7,709 nucleotides of DNA, from the NCBI GenBank assembly GCA_043820025.1, contig JBDRED010000047.1:1-7709 (forward strand), in the 5' to 3' direction. The position numbers were made by a program, and so were the translations under genes. Below, piece after piece: positions 1-5,745 of this stretch; the first letter of the stretch is position 1, and every line of letters starts with the position of its first letter. The notes below the pieces were generated by a model. It saw only the letters and a list, made by a program, of their open reading frames with translations, ran no database searches and was not told the origin of the DNA. Origin of the DNA: JBDRED01 sp043820025 [NCBI: Elusimicrobiota bacterium] (lineage in GTDB: Bacteria > RUG730 > JBDRED01).

Positions 1-7
1 TCTAGAG

Positions 8-43
8 TAACCGAATTTAGGGGTCTGTCCCTCAGTTCGGTTA
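8..43. repeat. G-rich nested palindrome (REP-like)
   Basis: An 8-base perfect outer stem (TAACCGAA at 8-15 with TTCGGTTA at 36-43) encloses a second stem, AGGG (19-22) with CCCT (29-32), around a GTCTGT loop. The core GGGGTCTGTCCC resembles short palindromes I recall as dispersed copies in environmental bacterial genomes, sometimes near Y1 (RAYT-type) transposases. That family link is recollection and inference. No T-run follows, so it is not a convincing intrinsic terminator. Confidence 0.5.
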
Positions 44-74
44 TTGCTTTGACGCTACAATTTGATAAAAATGC

Positions 75-103
75 TTTACAATTTATGTTAAAAAAATTAT
101 TCT
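75..103 (+). promoter_or_regulatory. Candidate sigma70-type promoter
   Basis: TTTACA (75-80, five of six to the -35 consensus) is separated by 17 bases from TATTCT (98-103, four of six to the -10 consensus). It would make a leader transcript of about 220 bases before the large gene starting at 334, crossing the terminator at 282-308. In DNA this AT-rich such matches also arise by chance. Confidence 0.3.
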
Positions 104-127
104 ATCTTCAGTTGGTTTGATTTTTAA

Positions 128-150
128 TCAGAAGAGGGGTCTAATTCTGA
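128..150. repeat. Second GGGGTCT-bearing hairpin
   Basis: TCAGAA (128-133) pairs perfectly with TTCTGA (145-150) around an 11-base loop containing GGGGTCT (136-142). The 7-mer is identical to one at 20-26 in the upstream palindrome, so this may be a degenerate relative of it. With only two copies seen, the relationship is tentative. Confidence 0.35.
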
Positions 151-233
151 ATAGCAGAAAATTTGGCGATGGTAAGAGAGGTGGTGGAATGATAGTAAAA
201 AAATAAACAGGGCAGGTGAGGAAGGTGATGGCA

Positions 234-290
234 ATGTTTTATTCAGTAAAACAAATACATTTTAATATAGGTAATTTTATCCCGGCTTAA
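234..290 (+). CDS. Possible 18-codon leader ORF ending in a terminator
   Basis: A short ORF starts at ATG 234 (or in-frame ATG 228) and stops at TAA 288-290. GAGGAAGG at 218-225 is a strong Shine-Dalgarno match, 8 bases before ATG 234 and only 2 before ATG 228, so 234 is preferred. The stop codon follows immediately after the first arm of the terminator stem at 282-308, the geometry expected of a leader peptide in an attenuator. The peptide has several Phe and Ile codons but no run of one amino acid, so no regulatory amino acid is evident. The frame is closed upstream by TAA at 204-206. It could equally be chance. Confidence 0.25.
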   Translation: MFYSVKQIHFNIGNFIPA

Positions 291-308
291 TAAAGAGCCG
301 GTTTTTTT
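282..308 (+). terminator. Intrinsic (Rho-independent) terminator
   Basis: CCGGCT (282-287) pairs perfectly with AGCCGG (296-301) around an 8-base loop, followed at once by seven T residues (302-308). It sits 25 bases before the TTG start at 334. It therefore either ends an upstream transcript or conditionally attenuates transcription into the large gene. No convincing protein gene lies upstream within the window. Confidence 0.85.
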
Positions 309-333
309 ACGCCTATATACAAGGGAATCAAGC

Positions 334-2766
334 TTGAAGGCCATCACAAAAAAAGTATTTGCAATTACACTTTTGTTTCTATGCCTATCTTTATACTTGT
401 CTAAGTTAGACTCATCAAAAAGCATTAATAATAATACCGTAGCTTTTGAAAGTATATTCGCGAATAAAAACGGCAGAGCCAGAGACTATTTCATGCTGTT
501 AAATAATATTAATGGTTTAGATCCTCTTATTAAAAAATCTTTACTGCTCTATGTTTTAAACGGAGAACAAAGCCTAATGAATTCAGAAATAGCGGAAGAT
601 GCGCAAAATTTGCGTAGAAAAAGAAATTGGCATTATGAATTAAGGGACGACCCCCTCAAAAAACGCAGATTAGAACCGGGTGCGAATACACTTGAGGAAT
701 TTGGAATTTCTCAGCATGAGTTTGACGGATTAACAAATGAAGTACAATCTGCTCTTGAAAAAATACGCGAACATTTATTAATAGATAGAGGACGCGCATT
801 GACATCTTTAGAGCAGATACATTTAGAAAAAATTATAAAGGTATTAAAGATAAATCATTCTGAAAAGGTTATAAAGATTATAGAGGAATATATTGATACT
901 CAAATTAAAATAAGAGACCTGGAATCTGATTACAAAACAAAAGCAATTTCTTTAAATACGATAACGAGTCTAACTGATTTGGCGCCAGGGCAGGACGAAT
1001 ATCCTTTTGGAAAATTTAAATTAAACTTTAAAAATCATATGCTTTCAGTTTGTTTAAAAGCGGATGGTAAAACATATTTATATCGTTTGCCAAAAGAAAT
1101 AGGTATGTATAGAAAAGTGAGACGCGTAAAACCAAGTCATTCTAAAGAAGAATTTTTGTTGTGCGAAAGATTTAATGGCACAACAGTCATATTTAATAAA
1201 CAAGGGAGTCAAATCGGCAGTTATGAAATTGCAATTGAGGATATCAACGGTTACTTTAAAAAAGACGATTTAATTGTGTTGTTTACAAAAAATATGAGAT
1301 ATCCAAAAATAATTTTTGGCAATAGGATGGATATTTATATATCAGATTATTATCAAGAATCTTTTTATGAAGACAGGCTTGGGTTTTTTTCACGTGCAAG
1401 AATTAATGAAATGCTAAAAAGAATGCCTGATTTTACGGCAATTAAAGAGAGTTATTTGAGTAACATTATAAGTATTCACAGAGACGATCTTTATTACTAT
1501 TTCAGTACTGAAAGTAATGTTTGGCAGTTATTTTCACATATGAATCATGCTTTATTTTCAAAGTTAAGTTATAATTTTCTCTTGTTCATTAATTCGCTTG
1601 ATGAACAAGCGCTTAAAATTATATTGATGAGATTAATGGCGTTCTCTGAGCCGGATTTTCTTAATATTGCAAACAATATTGGAAGAATGTTTCTAGTTAA
1701 TGAGATTGCAGTCGAAGATTTGAGGGTTAGAAGTTTTGCGCATATGGTAAATTATTTTTTAAGAACTTTGTTATTGGCGCGTCAATATAAAAGAAATCTT
1801 TCTGAATTAATTTGCGGATTTGAAGAAAGCCTTTCCCGATTTGGCGTTATTTCTGCACTTGCGACATTCCATTATAATATCCACAAGGAAGTCTGTGGGT
1901 ATATAGACTATAATTATGACTCATGTCTTTACGCTTTTTTAGAACAAATGGGCAGTGTTTATATTGCTTATGATAATATTTTATTGGAATTGGAGGAATT
2001 AACAAGAGAGCTGTTTCCAGATAAATGGCAAGAGTGCATGGAAATGGCTGCGGCTGGAATCAACCCAAGCATAGCGCAGTACGACAGTGGAGCATACAGA
2101 GCGGATATTAAGACCAAAATGGAGAAATTGTGGAGTAAAGAACGAAAGCTCTATCATTTAAGCTTTTTAAGATATGGCGTAAGTCTCCCTGCTGAATCCG
2201 GATTATCTTTGATGAAGATTAAAACACGACTTTCTGACGAAGAAAGATTGTACGCAGTCTTAGATACAGCAGAAAACGGTATAAAAGTAAGCTTGAAAAA
2301 TTTAGTGGATGGAGTAATGAAATCCGATAACTGGTCATCATTATTGCATGACGATTTTCATTATACAGCTCCTGATCAAATAACATTATATAAAGATTTT
2401 AAAGAATTAAATTGGGGATATATTCAAACCGAGGAGGCATTTCTGCGTGCTGCCAATTTTTTTGGCGTTTATGATGAAAGAAAACTTTCAAAGCTGAAAA
2501 AAGTTTGGGCTGTTTCAAAGAAAATTGAGCTGGTTAGGGAACATGTTAAAGCATTGGAAAAAGATAAAAAAAGTGGAGTAGTATTTTATCCGTGGGGTGA
2601 TTTTGTAACGTACGCCGAGGGAAGCCGGAATGTGTGGCGTATATTAAGAGGTTTAATGAGAGCCGTAAATATTAATAATCTCGATGACATTTGTTATATT
2701 TATTGTTATTTCAGTTGTTGTAATGTTTCTTTTGCTTCTCTTGAGAGGCTTGCGTTTGCAGTATAA
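334..2766 (+). CDS. Large exported protein of unknown function; C-terminus suspect
   Basis: I do not recognise a family for this 810-residue product. The TTG start at 334 is chosen because AAGGGA (321-326) lies 7 bases upstream and the N-terminus then reads as a signal peptide or anchor: Lys at 2, 6 and 7, then a hydrophobic run over about residues 8-23. Cys17 sits in LFLC, which is not a good lipobox. Residues 90-200 are charged and probably helical. Residues about 215-335 look like alternating beta strands, and the rest is mainly helical. Base composition is uneven: lines 1261-1320 and 1561-1620 have 14 and 16 G+C in 60, but 2041-2100 has 32. The last 27 residues (784-810) contain five Cys within 11 residues and do not resemble the rest. 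A neighbouring frame encodes a membrane segment at that place, so a frameshift near 2669-2700 is suspected. It is probably envelope-located; its role is unknown. Confidence 0.75.
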   Translation: MKAITKKVFAITLLFLCLSLYLSKLDSSKSINNNTVAFESIFANKNGRARDYFMLLNNINGLDPLIKKSLLLYVLNGEQSLMNSEIAEDAQNLRRKRNWHYELRDDPLKKRRLEPGANTLEEFGISQHEFDGLTNEVQSALEKIREHLLIDRGRALTSLEQIHLEKIIKVLKINHSEKVIKIIEEYIDTQIKIRDLESDYKTKAISLNTITSLTDLAPGQDEYPFGKFKLNFKNHMLSVCLKADGKTYLYRLPKEIGMYRKVRRVKPSHSKEEFLLCERFNGTTVIFNKQGSQIGSYEIAIEDINGYFKKDDLIVLFTKNMRYPKIIFGNRMDIYISDYYQESFYEDRLGFFSRARINEMLKRMPDFTAIKESYLSNIISIHRDDLYYYFSTESNVWQLFSHMNHALFSKLSYNFLLFINSLDEQALKIILMRLMAFSEPDFLNIANNIGRMFLVNEIAVEDLRVRSFAHMVNYFLRTLLLARQYKRNLSELICGFEESLSRFGVISALATFHYNIHKEVCGYIDYNYDSCLYAFLEQMGSVYIAYDNILLELEELTRELFPDKWQECMEMAAAGINPSIAQYDSGAYRADIKTKMEKLWSKERKLYHLSFLRYGVSLPAESGLSLMKIKTRLSDEERLYAVLDTAENGIKVSLKNLVDGVMKSDNWSSLLHDDFHYTAPDQITLYKDFKELNWGYIQTEEAFLRAANFFGVYDERKLSKLKKVWAVSKKIELVREHVKALEKDKKSGVVFYPWGDFVTYAEGSRNVWRILRGLMRAVNINNLDDICYIYCYFSCCNVSFASLERLAFAV

Positions 2767-2842
2767 AGGGTGTCACATGTATTGCAGCATTCCCGGCAGG
2801 CAGTATAAATTAAGTTTTAATAATAACAAAAATCTATTATAA
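2684..2842 (+). other. Alternate-frame membrane segment, possible true C-terminus of the 810-aa protein
   Basis: In the frame one base on from the large ORF, ATG 2684 opens 52 codons to TAA 2840-2842. The first 20 residues are almost all Val, Ile, Phe and Leu, followed by Arg-Gly-Leu-Arg, a typical membrane span with a positive stop-transfer end. The frame is open back to 2669, after TAA at 2666-2668. No Shine-Dalgarno site precedes ATG 2684, so an independent small gene is less likely than a frame continuation of the upstream protein. The DNA here is T-rich, which by itself favours hydrophobic residues, so chance remains possible. Confidence 0.35.
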
Positions 2843-2852
2843 TAATAAAAAT

Positions 2853-2951
2853 TAAAGGGTAACAGGTCATAAACTATGTAGAGTCATCCTTTATTATTCG
2901 TAATACACAGTTGGGGGTTTCAAGTCGGTCACTACGGAAGTGAAAATCTTG
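2853..2951 (+). promoter_or_regulatory. Structured leader in front of thiG
   Basis: TAAAGG (2853-2858) can pair with CCTTTA (2888-2893). Downstream is a nested fold: CAAG (2921-2924) with CTTG (2948-2951), and inside it TCACT (2929-2933) with AGTGA (2939-2943) around loop ACGGA. The outer stem ends one base before the thiG Shine-Dalgarno GAGG (2953-2956), so folding could influence translation. A -10-like TATAAT lies at 2838-2843, but the matching -35 region is poor. The TPP riboswitch signatures (CUGAGA and the conserved ACCUGAUC stretch) are absent. The ligand, if any, is unknown. Confidence 0.3.
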
Positions 2952-2961
2952 CGAGGTATTT

Positions 2962-3729
2962 ATGTTAAAGATTGGAGATAAGGAATTAAAGAGTAGATTG
3001 TTTGTCGGTACCGGTAAATTTTATTCTTATGAAATCATGAGAGACGCTATTACCGCATCGGGCGCTGATGTTGTTACAGTTGCTCTGCGGAGGGTAGATA
3101 TTTCAGCTCGTGAGAACGATATTTTAAAATTTATTAATAAAGATGTTCAGCTTATGCCTAACACCTCCGGAGCAAGAAATGCGGATGAGGCTGTAAGGAT
3201 TGCAAGATTATGCAGGGCAGTAACAAATGCTTCTTGGATAAAGCTCGAGGTTGTGCCCGACCCTGTTTATTTATTGCCTGATCCAATTGAAACTCTAAAG
3301 GCTGCTGAAATTCTCGTAAAGGACGGGTTTACTGTATTGCCTTATATAAATGCTGACCCTGTGCTTGCTAAATATTTAGAAGAGGCGGGATGCGCAACAG
3401 TTATGCCGTTAGCAGCGCCAATTGGAACAAATAAAGGCCTTAAAACAATCGATATGCTAAAAATAATAATTGAAATGTCAAATATACCGGTAATTGTTGA
3501 CGCAGGTATAGGAAGGCCGTCAGACGCAATGGCAGCAATGGAGATTGGAGCAGACGCTGTGCTTGTTAATACTGCAATTGCAGTAGCGCATGATCCTGTG
3601 AAGATGGCCGGCGCTTTTAAGGATGCGGTTATTGCCGGAAGGAAGGCATTCGAAGCCGGTTTGGGAAAGGTTAGTGAAAAGGCAGAGGCGTCAAGTCCCT
3701 TAACAGGATTTTTAAATAAAGGGTTTTAA
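2962..3729 (+). CDS. thiG: Thiazole synthase ThiG
   Basis: ThiG forms the thiazole phosphate of thiamine from 1-deoxy-D-xylulose 5-phosphate, dehydroglycine and sulfur carried as thiocarboxylate on ThiS; it is a cytoplasmic TIM-barrel enzyme. The 255 residues match the family's usual length. Visible signatures are the N-terminal LFVGTGK (13-19), VALRRVDI (40-47), [15 protein letters not shown] (64-78), WIKLEV (92-97) with the Schiff-base Lys94 and Glu96, the [13 protein letters not shown] stretch (148-160), [11 protein letters not shown] (179-189) with Asp180, and [10 protein letters not shown] (198-207). Lys94, Glu96 and Asp180 correspond to Lys96, Glu98 and Asp182 of the Bacillus subtilis enzyme. 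ATG 2962 has GAGG 5 bases upstream and gives the full conserved N-terminus. It is the first gene of a thiG-thiH-thiE cluster. Its usual partner thiS is not upstream. Confidence 0.97.
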   Translation: MLKIGDKELKSRLFVGTGKFYSYEIMRDAITASGADVVTVALRRVDISARENDILKFINKDVQLMPNTSGARNADEAVRIARLCRAVTNASWIKLEVVPDPVYLLPDPIETLKAAEILVKDGFTVLPYINADPVLAKYLEEAGCATVMPLAAPIGTNKGLKTIDMLKIIIEMSNIPVIVDAGIGRPSDAMAAMEIGADAVLVNTAIAVAHDPVKMAGAFKDAVIAGRKAFEAGLGKVSEKAEASSPLTGFLNKGF

Positions 3730-3753
3730 ACTGAGAAGGAATGTATTCTCAGT
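3730..3753 (+). repeat. Perfect hairpin directly after thiG
   Basis: ACTGAGAA (3730-3737) pairs perfectly with TTCTCAGT (3746-3753) around an 8-base loop, starting at the base after the thiG stop codon. No T-run follows, so it is probably not an intrinsic terminator. It could stabilise or mark the end of the thiG message, or slow readthrough into thiH. The CTGAGA it contains matches one short piece of the TPP riboswitch, but the rest of that motif is missing. Confidence 0.55.
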
Positions 3754-3831
3754 GGCCGCTCAAATTGCCAACATCCTTCGAATAACATTTCTACTCAGCT
3801 TAAAACAGCTTTTTTGACAAAGGGGTGCAGG

Positions 3832-4854
3832 TTGAAAAAAAAAGAGTTTTTATCGCTTATCACATTTGATCCTGCGGATAAAACATTATTTGAAGATCTT
3901 GCGCAAAAAGCAAGAGCGCTTACTATAAGCAGGTTTGGCAGAGTAAAGAGCGCATACATTCCTTTATATCTTTCTAATGAATGCGATAACACATGTTTAT
4001 ACTGCGGATTTAATAAGTCCAATAAATTTGATCGCAAGACTTTGAGCGCTGATGAAATTAGCGCTGAATTAGAAACTATATACAAAAAAGGATTTAAAAA
4101 TATTTTACTGGTTTCCGGAGAGAAAAAAGATTTTTCCAATATATATTATTTAGCTGACGCTGTCAGAATCGCAAAAAATACCGGATTTCATTCTATTTCA
4201 GTCGAGGTGGGAGCTCTTGATGAGAATTTAGCAAAGACTCTTGTTGATTCCGGAGCGCAGGGTTTTGTTCTTTATCAGGAAACTTATAATAGGGCTGTAT
4301 ATTCTTCAATGCACATTTCCGGAAAAAAAACTGATTATGATTTTCGTTTCGCCGGTCCGGAAAGGGCTGTATCTGCCGGATTCAGACACATAACACTAGG
4401 ATTTTTGGCAGGCCTGGCTGATCTTGTTGAAGAGGCGCAAGCTCTATATGAACATATTTCATACTTAAAGAAAAAATATTGGGAAATCGAATATGCAATC
4501 TCAATCCCGCGAATTACAAACGCGAAAGGAATAAATAGTAATTTTATAAAAGTCAGCGATAAAAAATTCGCGCAGATTCTTATGGCTTTTAGGATAGCGT
4601 TTCCTGATATGCCAATACTAATGTCAACGCGCGAATCTGAAATATTTAGAACAGGCATGACAGATATTTGTGTGTCAAGTCTAAGTATCGCGTCAAAAAC
4701 ATGTCCGGGCGGATACAGTAATGATAATAAATCTGAACTTGAGCAATTTTCTACTACGGATAACAGGCGTTTGGAAGAAATAGTCGAAATGCTTAAATCA
4801 AAAAATTATGATATATGTTTTAAAGATTGGCAGTGTGAACTGAATGAGAGATAA
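3832..4854 (+). CDS. thiH: 2-iminoacetate synthase ThiH (radical SAM tyrosine lyase)
   Basis: ThiH splits tyrosine into p-cresol and dehydroglycine, which ThiG uses to build thiazole. I start it at TTG 3832, because AAAGGGG (3819-3825) lies 6 bases upstream; an in-frame TTG at 3814 would add six residues but lacks such a site. From 3832 the protein has 340 residues. The [4Fe-4S]-binding CX3CX2C motif (CDNTCLYC) places Cys at 51, 55 and 58. Further family signatures are PLYLSN just before it, LYQETYN, the HISGKK and PERAVSAGF stretches, ISIPRI, LMSTRES, SKTCPGGYS and the C-terminal FKDW. The N-terminus is about 34 residues shorter than the Escherichia coli protein, judged by the position of the Cys motif. 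HydG, a related tyrosine lyase, is longer and has a C-terminal cluster domain not seen here. The gene lies in the same frame as thiG, about 100 bases downstream. Confidence 0.95.
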   Translation: MKKKEFLSLITFDPADKTLFEDLAQKARALTISRFGRVKSAYIPLYLSNECDNTCLYCGFNKSNKFDRKTLSADEISAELETIYKKGFKNILLVSGEKKDFSNIYYLADAVRIAKNTGFHSISVEVGALDENLAKTLVDSGAQGFVLYQETYNRAVYSSMHISGKKTDYDFRFAGPERAVSAGFRHITLGFLAGLADLVEEAQALYEHISYLKKKYWEIEYAISIPRITNAKGINSNFIKVSDKKFAQILMAFRIAFPDMPILMSTRESEIFRTGMTDICVSSLSIASKTCPGGYSNDNKSELEQFSTTDNRRLEEIVEMLKSKNYDICFKDWQCELNER

Positions 4855-4880
4855 GATGAGTTGTTCAATTTTATCTCTCA
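4845..4880 (+). repeat. Long perfect hairpin overlapping the thiH stop codon
   Basis: TGAGAGATAA (4845-4854) pairs with TTATCTCTCA (4871-4880) with no mismatch. Three further pairs (one G-T) extend the stem inward to 13, leaving a 10-base loop. The 5' arm contains the last codons and stop codon of thiH. No T-run follows immediately, so it may stabilise the message, aid processing, or act as a weak terminator rather than a standard one. Confidence 0.6.
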
Positions 4881-4905
4881 TAGGGGCTTGATAAATCAAG
4901 CCTAT
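4880..4905 (+). repeat. Second hairpin in the thiH-thiE gap
   Basis: GGCTTG (4885-4890) pairs with CAAGCC (4897-4902) around loop ATAAAT. The stem continues as ATA (4880-4882) with TAT (4903-4905) after a two-base GG bulge. It directly follows, and shares one base with, the hairpin over the thiH stop. The thiE Shine-Dalgarno site is about 20 bases further on. Confidence 0.5.
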
Positions 4906-4935
4906 ACAACCTAAAAAGTATATAAGGAGTCTGTT

Positions 4936-5571
4936 ATGATCAGAGGCGTTTATTTAGTTTCAGGGCTGAGGTTTCATAAAACATTCGATGAATATTTAAA
5001 CGCTGTCGAGGCTGCGCTAAAAGCCGGGATAAAAATTTTCCAACTGAGAGTAAAGGATGAATTAAAAGATAAGGATCATATCTTTCTTGCGCATCGTGTT
5101 CGAGAGCTGACAAAAAAGTATAATGCGTTATTTATTATAAATGATAGGCCTGATATTGCTTTATTATGCGGCGCTGACGGGCTTCATCTGGGGCCTAAAG
5201 ATATGAGCGTGCATGACGCCAGGCAGATACTTGACAAGGAAAAGATTATTGGTTTGTCCTGCCATTCAGAGGAAGATGTAATGAATGCATTAAATCATGA
5301 TATCACTTATTTATCTGTTGGCCCGGTATTTAAGACTGATTCTAAAAAGAGTCCTGATAAGATCGTTGGCCTGGACCTTATTAATTATGCTTTAGAAAAT
5401 ACGCATCTGCCTGTTGTAGCTATTGGCGGTATAGGATTAAAAGAAATACCAAATGTCCTCTCAACCGGCGTAAAATCAGTTGGCGTGATAAGAGCTGTAA
5501 TGGAGCAAAAAAATATCTATAACGCTGTAAAAGAATATATTTCGATATTTGATCAAAATCTATTAAAATAA
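4936..5571 (+). CDS. thiE: Thiamine-phosphate synthase ThiE
   Basis: ThiE joins hydroxymethylpyrimidine pyrophosphate to thiazole phosphate, giving thiamine phosphate. The 211 residues are close to family size. Seen in order: YLVSG at the N-terminus, FQLRVKD (35-41), FIINDR (66-71), GADGLHLGPKDM (79-90), IIGLSCHSEED (104-114), LSVGPVFKTDSKK (126-138) and VVAIGGI (160-166). Asp70 and Asp89 match the family's metal-binding residues. Ser108 and the Thr134-Ser136-Lys137 loop match phosphate contacts. The FKTDSKK loop also recalls TenI, the related thiazole tautomerase, but the IINDR and LGPKDM motifs favour ThiE. ATG 4936 has AAGGAG (4924-4929) 6 bases upstream. It follows thiH after an 81-base gap with two hairpins and is the last thi gene of the cluster. 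Confidence 0.9.
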   Translation: MIRGVYLVSGLRFHKTFDEYLNAVEAALKAGIKIFQLRVKDELKDKDHIFLAHRVRELTKKYNALFIINDRPDIALLCGADGLHLGPKDMSVHDARQILDKEKIIGLSCHSEEDVMNALNHDITYLSVGPVFKTDSKKSPDKIVGLDLINYALENTHLPVVAIGGIGLKEIPNVLSTGVKSVGVIRAVMEQKNIYNAVKEYISIFDQNLLK

Positions 5572-5576
5572 TAGAA

Positions 5577-5585
5577 TTATCCACA
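5577..5585 (+). promoter_or_regulatory. Perfect DnaA-box 9-mer, copy 1
   Basis: TTATCCACA is an exact match to the strong bacterial DnaA-binding consensus TTATNCACA. It begins five bases after the thiE stop codon and is followed by very AT-rich sequence (5586-5605). Binding by DnaA is inferred from the motif alone. Confidence 0.5.
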
Positions 5586-5616
5586 TATATCAATAATTTA
5601 AAAAACGCTAAAACAT

Positions 5617-5639
5617 GTTGAAATATAAGCTGTTTCAAC
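5617..5639 (+). repeat. Hairpin between the two DnaA boxes
   Basis: GTTGAAA (5617-5623) pairs perfectly with TTTCAAC (5633-5639) around a 9-base loop. It lies about midway between the two DnaA boxes. The following bases run GTTTCTTCTTG, too mixed to be a good terminator tail, though a weak terminator for the thi genes is possible. Confidence 0.45.
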
Positions 5640-5647
5640 GTTTCTTC

Positions 5648-5676
5648 TTGTATTATCCACAAAAGTTTAGTAAAAT
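5648..5676 (+). promoter_or_regulatory. Candidate promoter for nnrE with an embedded DnaA box
   Basis: TTGTAT (5648-5653, three of six to the -35 consensus) and TAAAAT (5671-5676, five of six to the -10 consensus) are separated by exactly 17 bases. The second DnaA box (5653-5661) overlaps the last -35 base and fills the first half of the spacer, where bound DnaA would be expected to hinder RNA polymerase. The transcript would begin about 75-80 bases before nnrE. Confidence 0.35.
5653..5661 (+). promoter_or_regulatory. Perfect DnaA-box 9-mer, copy 2
   Basis: TTATCCACA is identical to the copy at 5577-5585, in the same orientation, 76 bases start to start. It is followed by TTTAGTAAAATAG, AT-rich and containing TAG and TAA triplets, loosely like the DnaA-trio of some origins. 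No dnaA, dnaN, rpmH or similar origin-linked gene lies in the window. Confidence 0.5.
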
Positions 5677-5682
5677 AGCCTA

Positions 5683-5745
5683 AAGTTACATTTTTTTAGT
5701 GGCACAGCGCTGTTCAAAGATAGAAATTTCAGCTGCAAGTAACTT
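5683..5745 (+). promoter_or_regulatory. Inverted repeats in the nnrE leader
   Basis: AAGTTAC (5683-5689) can pair with GTAACTT (5739-5745), enclosing a 10-base palindrome ACAGCGCTGT (5704-5713). A GCTG/CAGC pairing is also possible inside. The outer stem ends five bases before the nnrE Shine-Dalgarno GGAGGG (5751-5756), so it could affect translation. ACAGCGCTGT could instead be an operator for a dimeric repressor. I match it to no known riboswitch. Confidence 0.25.

Noticed and set aside
1-120. 39-codon open frame entering from the left edge
   Set aside because: It runs through the palindrome, has no recognisable protein character and ends in low-complexity AT-rich DNA; chance openness is enough.
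165-240. Fluoride-riboswitch-like GGCGATGG and GGTGATGG
   Set aside because: The short purine-rich strings match one piece of the motif only; the conserved CTGATG...CTCC region and pairing arms are missing.
2853-3753. TPP riboswitch upstream of thiG or thiH
   Set aside because: The only CTGAGA is inside the small hairpin after thiG, and the conserved ACCTGATC and GGGA parts are absent around it and in the thiG leader.
3797-3815. Weak terminator-like AGCT/AGCT with six T residues before thiH
   Set aside because: The stem is only four base pairs and AT-rich in its loop; too weak to call.
3814-3831. Upstream TTG start for thiH
   Set aside because: TTG 3832 has AAAGGGG at ideal spacing, while nothing suitable precedes 3814.
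3795-4139. Minus-strand open frames such as those opposite thiH, ThiE and pilT
   Set aside because: They lie opposite well-recognised genes, lack family features and are shadows of the real coding strand.
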